Source of the DNA: Sipunculus nudus
Taxonomy: Eukaryota > Annelida > Sipuncula > Golfingiida > Sipunculidae
Assembly (NCBI GenBank): GCA_026874595.1
Contig: CM049312.1
Span: 31,375,456 to 31,439,455 of the forward strand
Reading direction: 5' to 3'
DNA length: 64,000 nt
Notes under the pieces: model-generated
What the model was told of the DNA's origin: nothing
Seen by the model: only the letters and a program-made list of their open reading frames with translations
Databases searched by the model: none
Shown here: positions 12,244 to 41,978 of the stretch, in pieces
Layout: every line of letters starts with the position of its first letter
Numbering within the stretch: position 1 is the stretch's first letter
Made by a program: the position numbers and the translations under genes

Positions 12244-15200
12244 AGACAATCTCATTGAGGTTACGGGGGACTTGCGATCAAATCCAATGAAACATTAAAG
12301 CGCAGTACTAATGCGCTTGGCAGCAGTTTACAATGACAACATACAGGTCCATAACAATGCAATTAACTTTTACCGCTCATTTTATTGGTAACATGTGGAC
12401 ACATAAAATGCCCCATAAATCGGTATTCTCTCTTTTAGGTCACGTGATGGTTGGCAAATGTGATCCCACTGTCGCAGTGCAGGGACTTTTTCACACTTTG
12501 TTAAATACTTTTGGACATAAGGATTTACATTATGTCTGCTGCCGAGTATCCAGCAGTCTGTTCAGCCAAAGTTCAAAAGTGGAAACATATCATATGAGTT
12601 AAGTCAGATGAGCTGACATCGTCTTGGATACCTGACCATAACCCCAACTATATGTCTATTATGATGACCCGTATATGATTATATAGGTACATGTATTTAA
12701 TTTTCAGAACGTACAAGGTCCGTTCCTTTACCAGAAACGGCACTTACATGGCATCCTGTTTTCGCAAGTCATTACCTGAAGTTAACGATGCTTTAATTTC
12801 AGTAAAAGATCGAAGCTTACGCGGGTTTGTCAATATGATTTGATAAACTGATATAGCACTGGAATGTAACAACTGTACTTTCGCGTGCGCTTAATACTAA
12901 GGTTCTCTGGAGACCAATTAACTGCTCCCATACGTGACTCGTCAACATAATTTTGATTTCACCACTGAGATCACAGTCACTTTATATCCTAGTGTAAGCA
13001 TTAATGTAAGCGTTACAATAGATAAACAGATTTTAAATAGAGCATTCGTCAAAAAGTAAGCTTAAATAGATAAGACCTCATCCTATTAGTTAAATTTTCA
13101 CTGGACTATTTCGCACACATCATTGATTTTATGTAACTTAAGTGAAGCTAAATATGCATAATTGACATATCTTACGTAATCACATGTCATTTTGTCAGTC
13201 TCATCTTGAATAAACAATTGTTAATTGTCACTCAATGACACTTTAAACACAAGAAGTGAATGTTAAGTCCTTTTTACCAAATTTTAATCTTCAACATTTA
13301 TAAACAACATGTTTCGAGAGTAGGAATTTTGCAAAATGTAAAATGCTCATGGGTATTGTTTTTTCTTTTAAATTGGAAAATAGTAAAATGTCCCTATCCT
13401 AGTATATTATATCATTTTGCATTCCTCTCGAGACTATGTATTTTTTAAAATTAATTTGTGACTCTTTTTGACAACACAACAAATAAGCTAATTAACTGTC
13501 CAGTAGATTTTTTTTCACAAAGATAGGATGCGGTATAGAGGAAGTGAGTACAATGTCATAGTGGTTTCGCCATACCAACCAATATTACTGTTCCACTGAG
13601 AGGCCTGCATGGCGGTCAAAGGGATGCTGGAATCACTCAAATAATAACGGAAGAATTACTCTCAAGTGGGTCTGAATAATTAATTAAAACAATACTAGTC
13701 TTGCAAATACAGAGCTGTAAAAATAATCAGGTTCTTAAATGTTTTGCGGATCGACCTTTGTGGATGGGCTTATTGGCTTGAACATAAATTCTCTTGATGG
13801 CGAAGCTTAGGCTCATTAGTATATTGACTTTAGAATGAGCCGGCGGGCTCCCAGCAATCGTTCTGTTTGGCAAAACAATGGGTTTTACCTCTGCCATTAA
13901 GATAAAGAGCACCAACAATGGAGTCATTGAAATATCAATTTGCTTAATTTAATGGTCTCATCTTGTCCGTCTGAGAGATACAAGGGGACATGGTTTTAGG
14001 GACTAACACTGGAAGATTCTGGTCGTTCGGTTTTCCAAAGTTGATAAATGAGGTCATAAAAGAAACTAAACATTCTTCATTTTGTAAAAATCAAATGGGG
14101 ACTTTTTTGTGTATTTGTTACAATCAAACGGCTTCCAGACACGTCGTCTGCTCTATAAACCCTATTATATGCTTAAACATTCGTAAAGTTAAAAATTATG
14201 TCATTTAGCTAAAGGTATTGTGGTATCAATTAACCCCGGCGTTCCATTTCACCGCGTTGTTGAATGGGAGGCGGACTGTTGTGGAATCTTAAACAAGGGG
14301 GCGCTGTGGTAAGTTTGTTAAGGGATATGCAACAACCTTATCGCGACACCTATCGGTTAAAATACGCAAACAACTACGGGGAAGGGGATCTGTAGACCTG
14401 TTTTTTTTTTTCATTTATAGATTGGCTCAATGTGTCTTATACCCCCTATGCTAATTTGAACAGTTTTACACAATTTGATTTTTCCTGCTCTAATAAATTA
14501 TTGAAATTTGTATTTTGTATTTAATTAAATGTCCATGTGTTGACAAAATAATGCAAAAAGGAGCAAAGGCAGATATGTGACATGCAAGCGTTATAATTTT
14601 CACAATTATTTCAACGTATAACCCTTGTATATTAAAGGACATTTATATGTTATGCTAATTACTAGATGGAAAGTCTATAAACGAGAGTTAAGTTTTAAAA
14701 AAGACTTTCGTTCCCACACCGTGGGTTTAATTGTAGGATCCAATGTTCCTGAGGGTGAAGTTGTATATTGCGGATTTAGCGACACAATATACATACTGCG
14801 TTGATACGGAAGAGAAAATGTTTTGCTCAATTCAGACTTTAAATCGTTTGTATCGGAGGTTTTACTTCTATATGGTGCGTGTCAGGTTAGACTGGAACTC
14901 CACGTTATTAACGTGTAACGGGAGTAAAAATTAAGCGGGTTACCAGTCTAGTATCATGTGAGATGATCTCCTAACGATGTCTCGTCATGCCATCAGCCGA
15001 AGGTTAATCACAGCTAAAATGGCATGATTTTTCATCAGCTGGGCCGTATCCTCCCCAGCAACTCCGGACGACGCGTGACTCAACCACTCATTTGTTTTTG
15101 TTAGTTTTTCGTCACAGGCAAACTGGGCATACAGACAATAAACGAAATGAAAACGCGATCAGTCATCGCGGGCAATAAACCAGTTTTACGGCATCTGCTT

Positions 15201-15894
15201 CGGTCACTCGGTGCAGAAGGAGTGCCAACCCACGCCTACATTAACAAACTCCGTATGGTCATTCCCACATGAATTAAAATACCTGGCTATCAATCATATT
15301 AATTTATTAGAGTGCACAAGATTCGTCCGGGGGGTAAATAAATGCAATCTGGAAATAAAAGCATGAATAATCTTCTCCCAAGACTGTTTTTGTCATATAT
15401 TCTAACCCTTGCATTGGTATCCTGAAGTTAAGTATTAACATCATTAGATGTTGCATGGATATTGGACAAGCAGGCAGTCACATTGCGTTCGTAGCGGACA
15501 CATTAAGTACTGGGTGTGTTGTAAATTTGATATACATTCCCTGTATGCACAATTATTATTCATACGGTCTTTCCTTAGAGCATGGGGGTCTTGCATGATT
15601 CAATTGTATGTGATTCCATGATTTTGTTACAAAACATAATTCGTCAAAATTTGACTTGAAACTCTCCTTGAAATAATAATCTAAATAAAAGTGTTTTTAA
15701 TTGTATTATTAGAAGATTATTTATTATAATGGGTGACCGTTTATAAATAACGATAATGAATAAAAAAACATTAATAAAAAAATTATACCACTATTGCTGA
15801 TCCAGAGTGACCAAAGTTTCTGTCTGTGATGACAATTATATAATTGAATAGATATATTGATGTAAAAGATAGCTGTAATAGAATTAGGAAAGAG
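12244..15894. other. Intergenic, no gene seen
   Basis: AT-rich, no supported exon, no clear repeat. Short frames are consistent with chance. Confidence 0.55.
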
Positions 15895-15975
15895 AGGTGG
15901 GCGTAGTGCTGTGGTTAAGGAATTTGACCACGGAATGTCCCCGGGTCGAATACCAGTAAAGCCTAAATGGTAAAA
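15895..15975 (+). mobile_element. tRNA-like SINE head
   Basis: GTAGTGCTGTGGTTAAGG resembles an A box and CCGGGTCGAATACCAG a B box, about 30 bases apart, inside AT-rich DNA. No second copy is seen in this window, so this is a candidate only. Confidence 0.45.
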
Positions 15976-17765
15976 TTAATGAAATATCCATGAAACCGAT
16001 CACAGAACAGGTTACAGATTTTGGCATATTCCTGTACCCGGGAATATATAATATGTACCTGAGAAGCGCATAGCGTAGGTAAAACAGGTCATTCTCATTG
16101 TATGGCTATCTTCGCCCTTTTATTTTCTCAGAAGAATACTACTAACCGACCATGGACATATTCACTAAACAATGATAATAGTTGACTAAAGTTGATTATT
16201 GTAAACCCCTAGTAAACTCTCAGGAAACCTTGCAATGCAAACTTTAAAAAGACGACAAAGGGGGTCTCTTCTGGCTGTAACATAATCCCGCTTACCTCAT
16301 TATTCCTGCGGCACAGAATCACTGTTAGTAAACAATCTCAAGATTCGTAATAGTCCTAAGTTTTTTTTTTCATTTTAGGGATTGAATTTCAAAGCTGTCA
16401 GCCTAGTATGCTTAGAATCATTACTGGTCACACAAATGTACATAACTCTTCAATTGGGGCACCGTAGACACTGTTACCAATCAAAGAGTACGCATTCTGT
16501 GACACAGAAACAGACAAAAAAGGACTTCTTCCGGAGCAGTGAGTGGTTCAGAGCGCTTACAGCACCACCTGCTTCGGGTAGTAGTCAGATAAACCAGTTC
16601 GTCATGGCACACCGTACGTTTTTAAAAAGAACTTTTGCATCTATCGGGGCGGTGTCCCTGTAATATCATCACTTAATGTGATTGCGCTGCAGACCTTAAT
16701 TAAATTCTGGCTTTTATAGTCTTATTTCTTCTAGGATGATCTAATAGACTCCAAAATAATGCTTGTAGAAGGAAATACTTCCCGGTCAAGCCCAGTGCCC
16801 AGGCGGGTATTAAAGGAACAACACATTTTTGCTTCAATGTCAATTTTAAAACAACTCGACTAGAGAATAAATTACACATATACAAGTTTGGGAAGCCTTG
16901 GGAAACGAAACGGGGCAAGTTTCTGCTAACATTTTTGACTTCCCGGCTTGTGTTATGACTTTAAAGGGTTATTTACGGTACCTTTCGGGCTGTACAGACC
17001 ATACTTGTGTAAATTAACTATAGACGTACGAGCTTAACGTTCCCTTTGAAGGCCCCTCCGCGTAATCTGTAAAATGTATAATAGTCCCGAGGCAACGTGA
17101 AGGACCAGACGACTAGGACTGAAATTAAACCCGGTAACCTGCTGTTTTTCATGATGGGGGTACTACAGTATTCCTGTATTTGCGATAAAAACTCAACGCA
17201 GTCTCAGCTTTTGTCGCTCTTCGTTAGAATTATAGCCTCTGTGATAGCGATGTCTTTCGATTTATTGATTGTGAATAAAATATCTTCTAGTATAATGAAC
17301 ACCCAGATACCGGTCGGCGTGCCTCGAGACCACCACCTTTCTTGTTTATTGTTTTGCACTATTACTGGCGGAGATAGTTAATCCTTAAATATACTTAATG
17401 GTGACATTTGTATATATGCCTTATAATAAACCCACTGCTTGCAATGCTCATTTTTATATGGCGCCACTCAAACCTATTGGTTTGTTTAAAAATATGCTGT
17501 GACTTTCAGCTTATAATGCTTTCATAATCGTAATATTTATTATTGTTATTCCGCAGAACGAACCTATTTCATGAGTATGCGCATTATACGTAATGGGTGT
17601 TAACAGAATGCGGACCCGCTTTTGTCGAGTTAAACAGGATATTCGACGCAAAAGACTAGGTCGAATGCTTACATCTGAAATTAAAGATATAGCAAACCAT
17701 GATCAGGGCGGAAAGATGAAATGAAGTTCCGTTGGTGAGGCGGGTGCGGGGTACAATCATTTTTA
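15976..17765. other. Intergenic, no gene seen
   Basis: One good acceptor-like site (poly-T then CATTTTAG at about 16378) is followed by stops in two frames and a motif-free third. No exon is called. Confidence 0.5.
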
Positions 17766-19815
17766 GCTCAGCTGACGGAAAGTCATCTGAGCTATAGTGA
17801 TCACTCTTTGTCCGTCGTCCGTCCGTCTGTCCGTCCGTTAACCAGGAACAAATCGTAATCTAGAACCTTGTAACTTTGGATTCTGAGAGGTCCATAAAAA
17901 ATCTCCTTGGAAACCAGAAATTAGATCTTTGTTACCAATATCCTTTGAGCTATGGGGCCCCAAAGTACCCCCCAGAAAAGTAAAACATTTCATACAAAAA
18001 CTTCAATATCTCAATAACTACATTACTGATGGTCATGATTTTTGGCATACATATTGATCATGAGCTGTTCCATCACTTTCTGCAGACTGGGTGCGCCACC
18101 TCTATTTTTTTTTTTTTTTTTAATTTTTACGAATTTTTTTCCCTTTTTTTTTTTTGAGACCTTTAAAGATGTGGTTATCTGTCAACAGGGTACAAATCGC
18201 AACAACTGGACCTAGAATCTTCATTCTTGTCATGCAAGGAGGCCCATGAAAAGTGCTTGTGGAAACTTGAAATTAGGTCTCTGTTACCCATATCCTTCAA
18301 GCTATAGGACTCGGAAGTATCCCTCAGAATAATGGACAATTTGATACAAAAGCTGAAGTATCTGAACAACTAATGCAGAGATAACCATGATTCTTTGCAT
18401 GGATATTGACCATTAAGTGTTTTTATTAGTTTCTGCAGACTGGTGGAGCCACCTGTATTTTTGTATCCGCCAAAACGAAGTTTTGCGGATACTATGTTTT
18501 TGACCGGGTTCCTCCGCCGCCGCCGCGTTCGTTTCCAGAGAGCTCCTCTGAGACTAATGGACCGATTTTTCCGAAACTTACACCAATTATCGGGTCACAT
18601 GTGAACTGGTGCCTAACCAATATGCGTTGACCTCTGACCTTTCCTCTCTATCCATTTGTGGGTCTGTTTCCACACATAAACCCTCATATCTCGGGAACCG
18701 TTTGACCGATCAGGAAATAAAATTTATACAAATGTAGCCCTTCGATTGCTTTATAACATACACAAAAAATGGTGGCGCCACCTGTAACTATGGATGCACA
18801 GTGTCCATCTGTTCATCTGCCTAGGGTTAAAATCACTCATATCTCTGCAGTGAATTGACTAATTCACCTGAAATTCGTCATGCGTATACATCCTGGATAG
18901 CTTTCTTGATTTTATGACAGGGGGCGCCACCTACATTCACGTTCACGCTGATTACATCCAAGCTCATATCTCTGGAACCGTTTGACCGATTGGGCCAAAA
19001 TTTTGCATGTTTATAGATCTCACAAAGTTCTTTATCATACGCAAAACTGGTGGCGCCACCTGCAACTATTTTTGCACAGCATCTGTCTGTTTGTCTGCCG
19101 TGGGATAATGTCACTCATATCTCGGCAGTAGTTTGACATATCTGCCTAAAATTTTGCAGTTTTATACATCCTGAATAGCTTTCTTGATTTTATGACAGGT
19201 GGCGCCACCTACATTCTAGTTAACACTGCCCACATCCAAGCTCATATCTCAGGAACCATTTGACCGACTGGGCCAAAATTGCGCATGTGTTTAGATCTCA
19301 CATAGGTCTTTATCATACACAAAAGTGGAGGGGTCACCTGCAAAGATTTTTGCTCAGCGTCCATCTGTTTGTCTGCCACGGGCTAAAATCACTCATATAC
19401 ATGTAGTGGTTTGACTTTTCTGCCTAAAATTTTGCATATGTATACAACTTGGATAGCTTTCTGGATTTGTGGTAGGTGGCACAACCTACATACACATTTA
19501 GGCTGCAGACATCCATGCTAATATGCAACATACCTCACTCTATTTCCCATTGCGACTCAATCCATGCCTCACTTCACCCGTTCCACTCTGATTTTGGCGG
19601 ATACACCTAGTCACTTGTCGGTCACCCGTATTCTAGTTTTTAAAGTTTACACATTTTTTCTCTATTTTTGAGATATATAAATACAGACTTAATCTTGGCC
19701 TGTTGGTTAATCTGTTTGATGCTTCAGTTGAATGGGTATATACTACCATTCTGATGATAAAATTTCCTTTATGCGAATCTCTTCCCAGTCAGCTGAGCGT
19801 CATGACCCATGGGTC
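17766..19815. repeat. Composite interspersed repeat with CAGCTGA ends
   Basis: Opens AGCTCAGCTGACGGAAAGTC and closes near CCAGTCAGCTGAGCGTCATG. The first 700 bases hold two diverged copies of a roughly 330-base unit, each ending CTTTCTGCAGACTGG or similar with a GCC/GCGCCACCT motif. Elements with these ends are familiar from bivalve genomes (general recollection). A second element is nested inside at 18463-19604. Confidence 0.65.
18463..19604. mobile_element. Nested element with GTATCCGCCAAAA terminal inverted repeats
   Basis: The left end GTATCCGCCAAAACGAAG is part of a 30-base hairpin (18463-18492). The right end ATTTTGGCGGATAC (19591-19604) is its inverted copy. Between them a diverged tandem array of about 280-base units alternates two half-units, each carrying the palindrome GGTGGCGCCACC or a decayed form (18771, 18921, 19050, 19199, 19328, 19477). 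Nonautonomous DNA transposon, inferred. Confidence 0.7.
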
Positions 19816-21227
19816 AATTGTTTTTATATTTTAGGGTAAAAAAGCATAATCTTGGATAGATTAATACGGTGCGAGAGACAAATCTGGCGATCCTTTAAGC
19901 ATATTCTGTGCTGTTTCCCGTGATTTTATCAGTTAAGTTTGGGCGCGTGACCGCTGTGTTCCCCCCCCCCCCTTCACGTTAATCCGTCTTGATGATTTTT
20001 CCTGTCAGTATATATCAAACCCCAGTACTTTGTCACGCTAACAATCACAGCCGGGTGTAGCTTTTTGAGATCAACCCCGTTTCAGGTTATATGGTAACCA
20101 CGCGTCATTGATCGTTGTAGTATCAAAGAAATAACTATTGTACAGAACTATGTTTTTTTTTTATTCTTGTATCTTTAACGGATGCTAGAATTTTTCATAA
20201 TCGCAGCTTTGAATATAGGATGTTCCATCACTGCACAGCTAGAGACTCATGGTTCCTTATTGCATTTCTCACCCCATTATATAAGATGAAAGATTACCTT
20301 ATAATAGCAACTGCTTCAGGTTTTAAGTATTCATTACTTCATATTATCTTCCCACGTAACTGCGCAAAATATAACACATGTATAACCTTAAGATATTTCA
20401 TAAAAGCAAGATATATTACTTTACCTGGGACACTTGTTTTGTATCACTTTTTGTCATTTTTCCACGCAATAGTAAAATATGTTATAGAATAAGTGTGGTT
20501 ATATTACATTAGTCACATCTTTATATATTAAAAACATGTATTTTTTATATTATTATATATCTTATGTAACATTTTATAATAATAATTACATCTATACCTT
20601 ACAAAACGAGGTTGATCCATGTGTTTTATATCATTAGAATATAAATATTCAACGTTCCAATGTAAAACTGACAATATTCTATGAATTATTAGAGAAAGAG
20701 GATAATGCGGATAAAGTATTCTTAACACTTATAAAACACTTCATCTTGTCGCTTAGGATCGATTCGCCAGCCCACACAGATAAATAAAATATGCATTCAG
20801 TCTTCAGATAATACTTAATGTTCAGCGTCTTCCGGAAGCTAAATGAAAGTAGTTTTCCTGTACCGGAAGAGATAGGAACTATTATCTGCAGCTAATGTAC
20901 ATCGGGCAATGTGTGTTTTGTGTGCTTGTACATTTTGTGCTAGTTCCGAGCAGCGACCGACTTGTTTCCCTGCAGATAAACAACACGTCATTAATCTTTA
21001 ACGAACTGCCTTCAGCTTTATCCAAGAATCGCGTGGTGGAAACGATCCCTTATGTGGAAAGTTGCTACCTTCGGGGACAAGCAAGTGACGTTACTACCCT
21101 GATTAGTTGCCATCAGATATGAAAAGAGCACAGTGTATTTCATTTAATGACTGGTCCCCCTGTCGTCTGCTTTTAAAACACCCAGGCGTTCCTTGGATGT
21201 AACCATAAAGCGAGAACACAAGCCTGG
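19816..21227. other. Upstream flank of the secreted-protein gene
   Basis: AT-rich with a poly-C tract near 19960. An ATG at 20895 opens a signal-like frame (MYIGQCVFCVLVHFVLV), the only alternative start region seen for the downstream gene. Confidence 0.5.
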
Positions 21228-37163
<15,936 letters not shown>

Positions 37164-38304
37164 CCAATGTACGAAACTGGCGCCTTTAAGCGCCGTTTGC
37201 AATATATGTGTCAACTGCTGTACGCGAGTATAACAAACATTGGTTCAGTTTACACAATGGTTTAGTTTTATTTAAACCTGCCACCTGAATTTAAAGATTG
37301 ATAACAAATAATACGAAGAGTAGTAGTTAGGTTATACAGGTGCTTTTATTTGTATTTATTTATTTTATCGGATGATTACTACATAATAGATACAGGACCA
37401 TGAATTTGGTCCAGGAGAGACTTGATTTACTGGAGTGACGTCAATACCAAGGATTTCAGATTTAAATTTTCAATGTGTCAGTTATATATTTCGGGCGCGA
37501 AAGGCACAGGGACGGAAACATAACGATAAATAAATATATAACACGTGGACAAGCTCTTTTTAGAAGACAAGTAGACGCATATTCAAGAAGACATAAACTT
37601 TTGTGGGGCGAGAAAAAAAAAAGGTGGAACTTTTCAGATTTACTTTATTCTCCTTCCTGGCTTGTTAAAGCCATAAAAATTTACATAAATTAACATTTGT
37701 TTAACTCTAATATTAGGAAGAGGAGTAATTACATTGTCTGTTATTGGCCATGGAGGTGTGCAGATCATTTGGTAACACAAAGTGTAACTGTAAACAGTAA
37801 CTGTAAAACTGTAAGTGTAAAACGTGACGGAGTTGGAGAGCAGAGCACACATTTGTAATGAATCAGTTACATCAGTATTCAGATTTGATATGTTAGATCT
37901 TTAATTTACATTTAGTCATATATATCCTTTGTATACTTTCTTGATTATGAGGGAAAGGTATGAAAATCCGTCATCCATACGCCATGTTTATGCGGTCTGT
38001 GAGCTAATTAAGCACACAGATCTGTATATTAAACCTAACTTTGTGGTGCTATATATTACATACTTTGTTAGCGGCTTCTTTTTTAGCGATTATGGTGATA
38101 TACAGTTTTATGTAAATACAAAAACTTTCCCATAATGTGTCTGATCAATAATAGGAAATACAGAAATTCGTTACTTAATATCATTAACGGTTCATCATCA
38201 TCCGAATTTTTAGCATTATTTCATCGTCTGTACTGTATCCTAACATTATGAAGCGGATACTGACAGAAGTAAGCTTACGATATCTCTCTATGTAAACATA
38301 TGTA

Positions 38305-38306
<2 letters not shown>

Positions 38307-38342
<36 letters not shown>
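38307..38342. repeat. (TA)n microsatellite
   Basis: About 18 TA units in intergenic DNA. Confidence 0.95.
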
Positions 38343-38345
<3 letters not shown>

Positions 38346-39297
38346 TGTTTGAAAGGTTTTTGCGTATAGATAGCATTACTCAAAAGTGTTCTACGTTACC
38401 AGTAACCCAATAACATCCTGACGTTAAATAAGCATGTAGCCTTGACATTAAACATTGTCCATATAAGAATGTAACCTAAATATTAGTGAATATGTCGCGG
38501 GACAATTTAGTGAATCAAGTAATAGACCTTCCCTGCCTCACTAGCGCCATATGATGACGAAGCCTGAGGATAAGCGCTAGGATCCACAATGTTTGCAGCA
38601 AAGATAATTTGTTTATATATCTCTAATGCCTACAATCTAAATCATACCTAATCTCTAACAGAGAGGTTCCCGTCGGAGCCTCTGGTTTATTTTTCATTTG
38701 CTAAAACCCATAAAGTTGGTTCTTTACACCTGAATACAAAAGACAGACATAACACACAGTGCGCATGCTCACGGAACCTGTAACCTCTTTTCGGTCCAGT
38801 TTAATGGTTGTCGTTACAGTGATTTAAAGAAGTGGATTGTGGGCTTAATTCTGAACAAGATATCACCCACCAGGGGAGATTCCCAGAGAGGAGTTAGACA
38901 CTTAATGTCCGCACTTGCATGACCAAGCGGGGAAAAGTTGATATTCCGTAGGAATTGTCCTTAGTCTGTTTCGTTACAACAAAAACAATATATTTAATGT
39001 CGCAAACAATCAAATGTAGGAGCTGAAATTCACAGGATAAATTCACATATTTGTACTAGTTTTCCTAAAGATTCCCGGGGGGGGGGGGGGGGGCGGGGGG
39101 GGCATCGACCGTAGCCCTGTGGTTTCCTGCACTGCAATATGAGTGATTATATAAGTTCCTGTCCGGCACTTAAAATTGAATCATTTACGGTAGCCACCCT
39201 AAGCGCTTAATGGTGAATTCTAATATTGTCCAATATGAATTCTCATGAATCATCCATCTGTTTAGCCTGGTGTCAGTATATTTACAAATTGTCCGGG

Positions 39298-39440
39298 GGG
39301 CGGATCCATGATTTAGAAAAAAGAGGGGGTCCAACCTAGGAGGACTAATAAAACCTAAAAGGTCCCCAGGTCCGGAAAAGGGGGGGGGGGCGTGATGGTC
39401 CAGACCCCAAAATTTTGTCTGAAACTCTTAAAAAGGTTGC
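39298..39440 (+). repeat. Short interspersed repeat, GGGGCGGATCC type
   Basis: GGGGGGCGGATCCATGATTT, GGGGGTCCAACCTAGGAGGA, AAGGTCCCCAGGTCCGGAAA, a poly-G tract, then CCAAAATTTTGTCTGAAACT. It matches the 61.5-kb copy in reverse complement. Confidence 0.6.
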
Positions 39441-41197
39441 TTCCGTTGAAGCATCCGCTTAACTCTTAAGTCTGATTTTAATTGACAGGGCTGAATGTCT
39501 CGTGTTCAATCATATGAATAGTCACGTGGCAAATCATCTGTAATCATTGTGAGTCGACTTGGTCAAATTTATTGGAAATGTTTCATAATTATGATTGATG
39601 GATGACGGGTAATGGCATAAATACCAATAAAACGGGCAGTGAAGTTAGCGTTTAAGTATATCCATATAGAATCTTAAAATGCATACTTTTAGTCTACAGC
39701 AGGGGCGGATATTGCAAATGCAGCACAATATTTGAAAACTTAAAAGCAAAAGTTCTAGTTTGCTTTTTCTATGATTGTGGAAGTAAGGCTTTTAACCCCG
39801 CGCACATTTAAATCATTTGATTTGGGCATGGTTCAATATATCGTTATTCCAGTCTAAACTTTTCTAATACACGCTTCCTTTCCACTTACCTCGCGGTCAT
39901 TAAATTACCATCGTGTCGCATACCGGCGCCTTTAACGAACCCTGACAGGATTATCTCTCCCATTTTCTCGAAAATGCTCTCGGGGCTGCAATTTTTGCGT
40001 ACAAAATGAAACCTTGAATTCACAGATCGCATGTAAAGTATAGTTTTGCCGCTTATTCTTCTAATATTACAGCTCTCTTGTTTCCCGCTGCGGCCATGCT
40101 GGAAACGTTTAGCTATTCGAAGCAGTTGATGAATTCTTCGTACTACTATAGTATTTCTTACAGGGAGTGTATATGTAACGGAATTCAATGTAGAAATACA
40201 AATCTTTTAATACAGGGTAGGAGTTACTTTACATTTGTGAAAGCATGGATGATTTTGCGCAAAAAAATGACGTGATAAGAATTATCATATGTGATATAAA
40301 CTGTATTAGTATAATTAATGTATTCTCTCATTATTAATCATGTCTAAACAGCATTTTGTGAATATTACATATTCATGAGGTTGTAATCATATTCATAGTC
40401 TGAACAATTGTACAGGTGACCTTGATGTATTTGATTTCATAGTATTCTGGATATTTTCGTCCCTTTTACTTGTATAAAAATTTGCCTTAGCTTGATTTTC
40501 GGCTCCCCGGTCACATGGCCGGAAGCTAAGCGTTGAATTTCAAATAAAATATTTCTTATTTACGAGTATTGTGTTAAATTTTTGTAAAAGATTGTTCATT
40601 CACTGAGTTCTAAACAAGGGTGTTCTGTATGTGCGCTGGTGGAAGGGTGCCCAGAACATCGAGTGTTCGTACTTGCTAATGCCCTCCCCCGACTCCCCAA
40701 CCCTAAACTTCTCAGGCCCTTGCACTGGGCGGTCTGTGGCTGTGCTAGGCGTCTCAGGGCTGCTACTGCGCTGGACTTGCAGTGGCATCTACTGTTCTCA
40801 AGATATCAGTTAACTCTATCTTTAACATATGTCTCCTTATTTTTTATCACAATTAACACAAACCCCCTTATCCATCTATTTTAACTTTGACTAAGGCTAT
40901 AGCAGGGCCCATCAGGGCAGCTCGGCACAATCTTTCTCTTCATCTGTTATACACAAATGAAAACAACTTTATCGTGTTACATTACACATGTGCGGCTTTG
41001 CAAATTTTCACCACCAAATGGAAATGCAAAATAAAAGATAATTCTTAATCACATCAATTTTACAACGTTTGATTCCTCCGTTTAATGTAATCCTTTAATT
41101 GTGTGCACTTACCAGATAACCGTGCCAGCATTAGAAATATTGGAAATTAATGTATGTAATACTTGTTTTTAGTTTCTCTAGTCTTTGCCTTTATACG

Positions 41198-41694
41198 TTA
41201 AGGGGCCTTTACACAGTATGACGACCTTTGTGCCTCCTGTGTGCTACCATAAAATTTACCAGGTCGTCGTTGGAGGCTCAAAGAAGGCAGGATGGTCGCC
41301 TGGGTCGTTCAAAGGTGGTACACAGGAGGTTCAGACGTCGCCATGGACGCCATGGTCGCCGTGAATTTTTGAACATGCTCAAAACAGTAGCACAAAGGTC
41401 GCCGAGGAGGTTGGTTGCTCAAAGGTGGCTCAAAGGAGGCAGAAGAGAGGCACAAGCATTGCCGTAGTTGTAGAATGGAGGCAGAGTGGTCGCGCTGGTG
41501 GCACAGGGGAAGCAGAGGGAAGGCAGGCATGAAAATGCCCTAATGCTGCATTTTGGGAGGTTCAAGGGAAGCACAAGTATCGCTGAAACATATATGGAGC
41601 ATTTACACAGAAACAGGATTTTCTGGGGTTAGGCTTCCATTGAGCATCCTAGTCATTTTTTGGTTGCTCAAAGGTGGCACAAAGGGGCCTTTAT
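41198..41694. repeat. Repeat with AAGGGGCCTTTA at both ends
   Basis: AAGGGGCCTTTACACAG at the left and CACAAAGGGGCCTTTATC at the right. The body is a loose array of AAGGTGGCACAAAGG-like and AGGAGGCAGA-like words. The open frames across it are very Arg-rich and are judged spurious. Confidence 0.5.
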
Positions 41695-41978
41695 CTTTCT
41701 ATTGTCACCATTATTTCAAATGATTTGTCAGGATTTTCCATTATAAGAAATATAAAACACTATCTTGGTAATCCGACTTTACCATCTCGGTTTTGACATT
41801 GTCCACCTGGTTTCATGTAAAGCGTGCTTTTAAAATGAAAAAAAAAAAGATCAGCTCAAAGATATATCCTTCAAGGTAACATAGTCCTACGTTTAATGAT
41901 ATATGTCATGGGGTCAATAAGTCTTAATCAATGTATATTTTTAAACCTCGATCAGGTGGGAATGTGTTATGCTAGTTG

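Larger units (their letters stand above)
37164..41197. other. Intergenic, no gene seen
   Basis: Downstream flank of the secreted-protein gene. It contains the (TA)n at 38307, poly-G at 39077 and the repeat at 39298. No exon with supporting splice sites was found. Confidence 0.5.

Noticed and set aside
16365-16663. Exon after a strong acceptor-like poly-T/CATTTTAG
   Set aside because: Two frames stop early; the third has no motif and no donor-linked partner.
41228-41530. Arg-rich frames
   Set aside because: They lie in a low-complexity repeat of AGGTGGCACAAAGG-like words, open on both strands.
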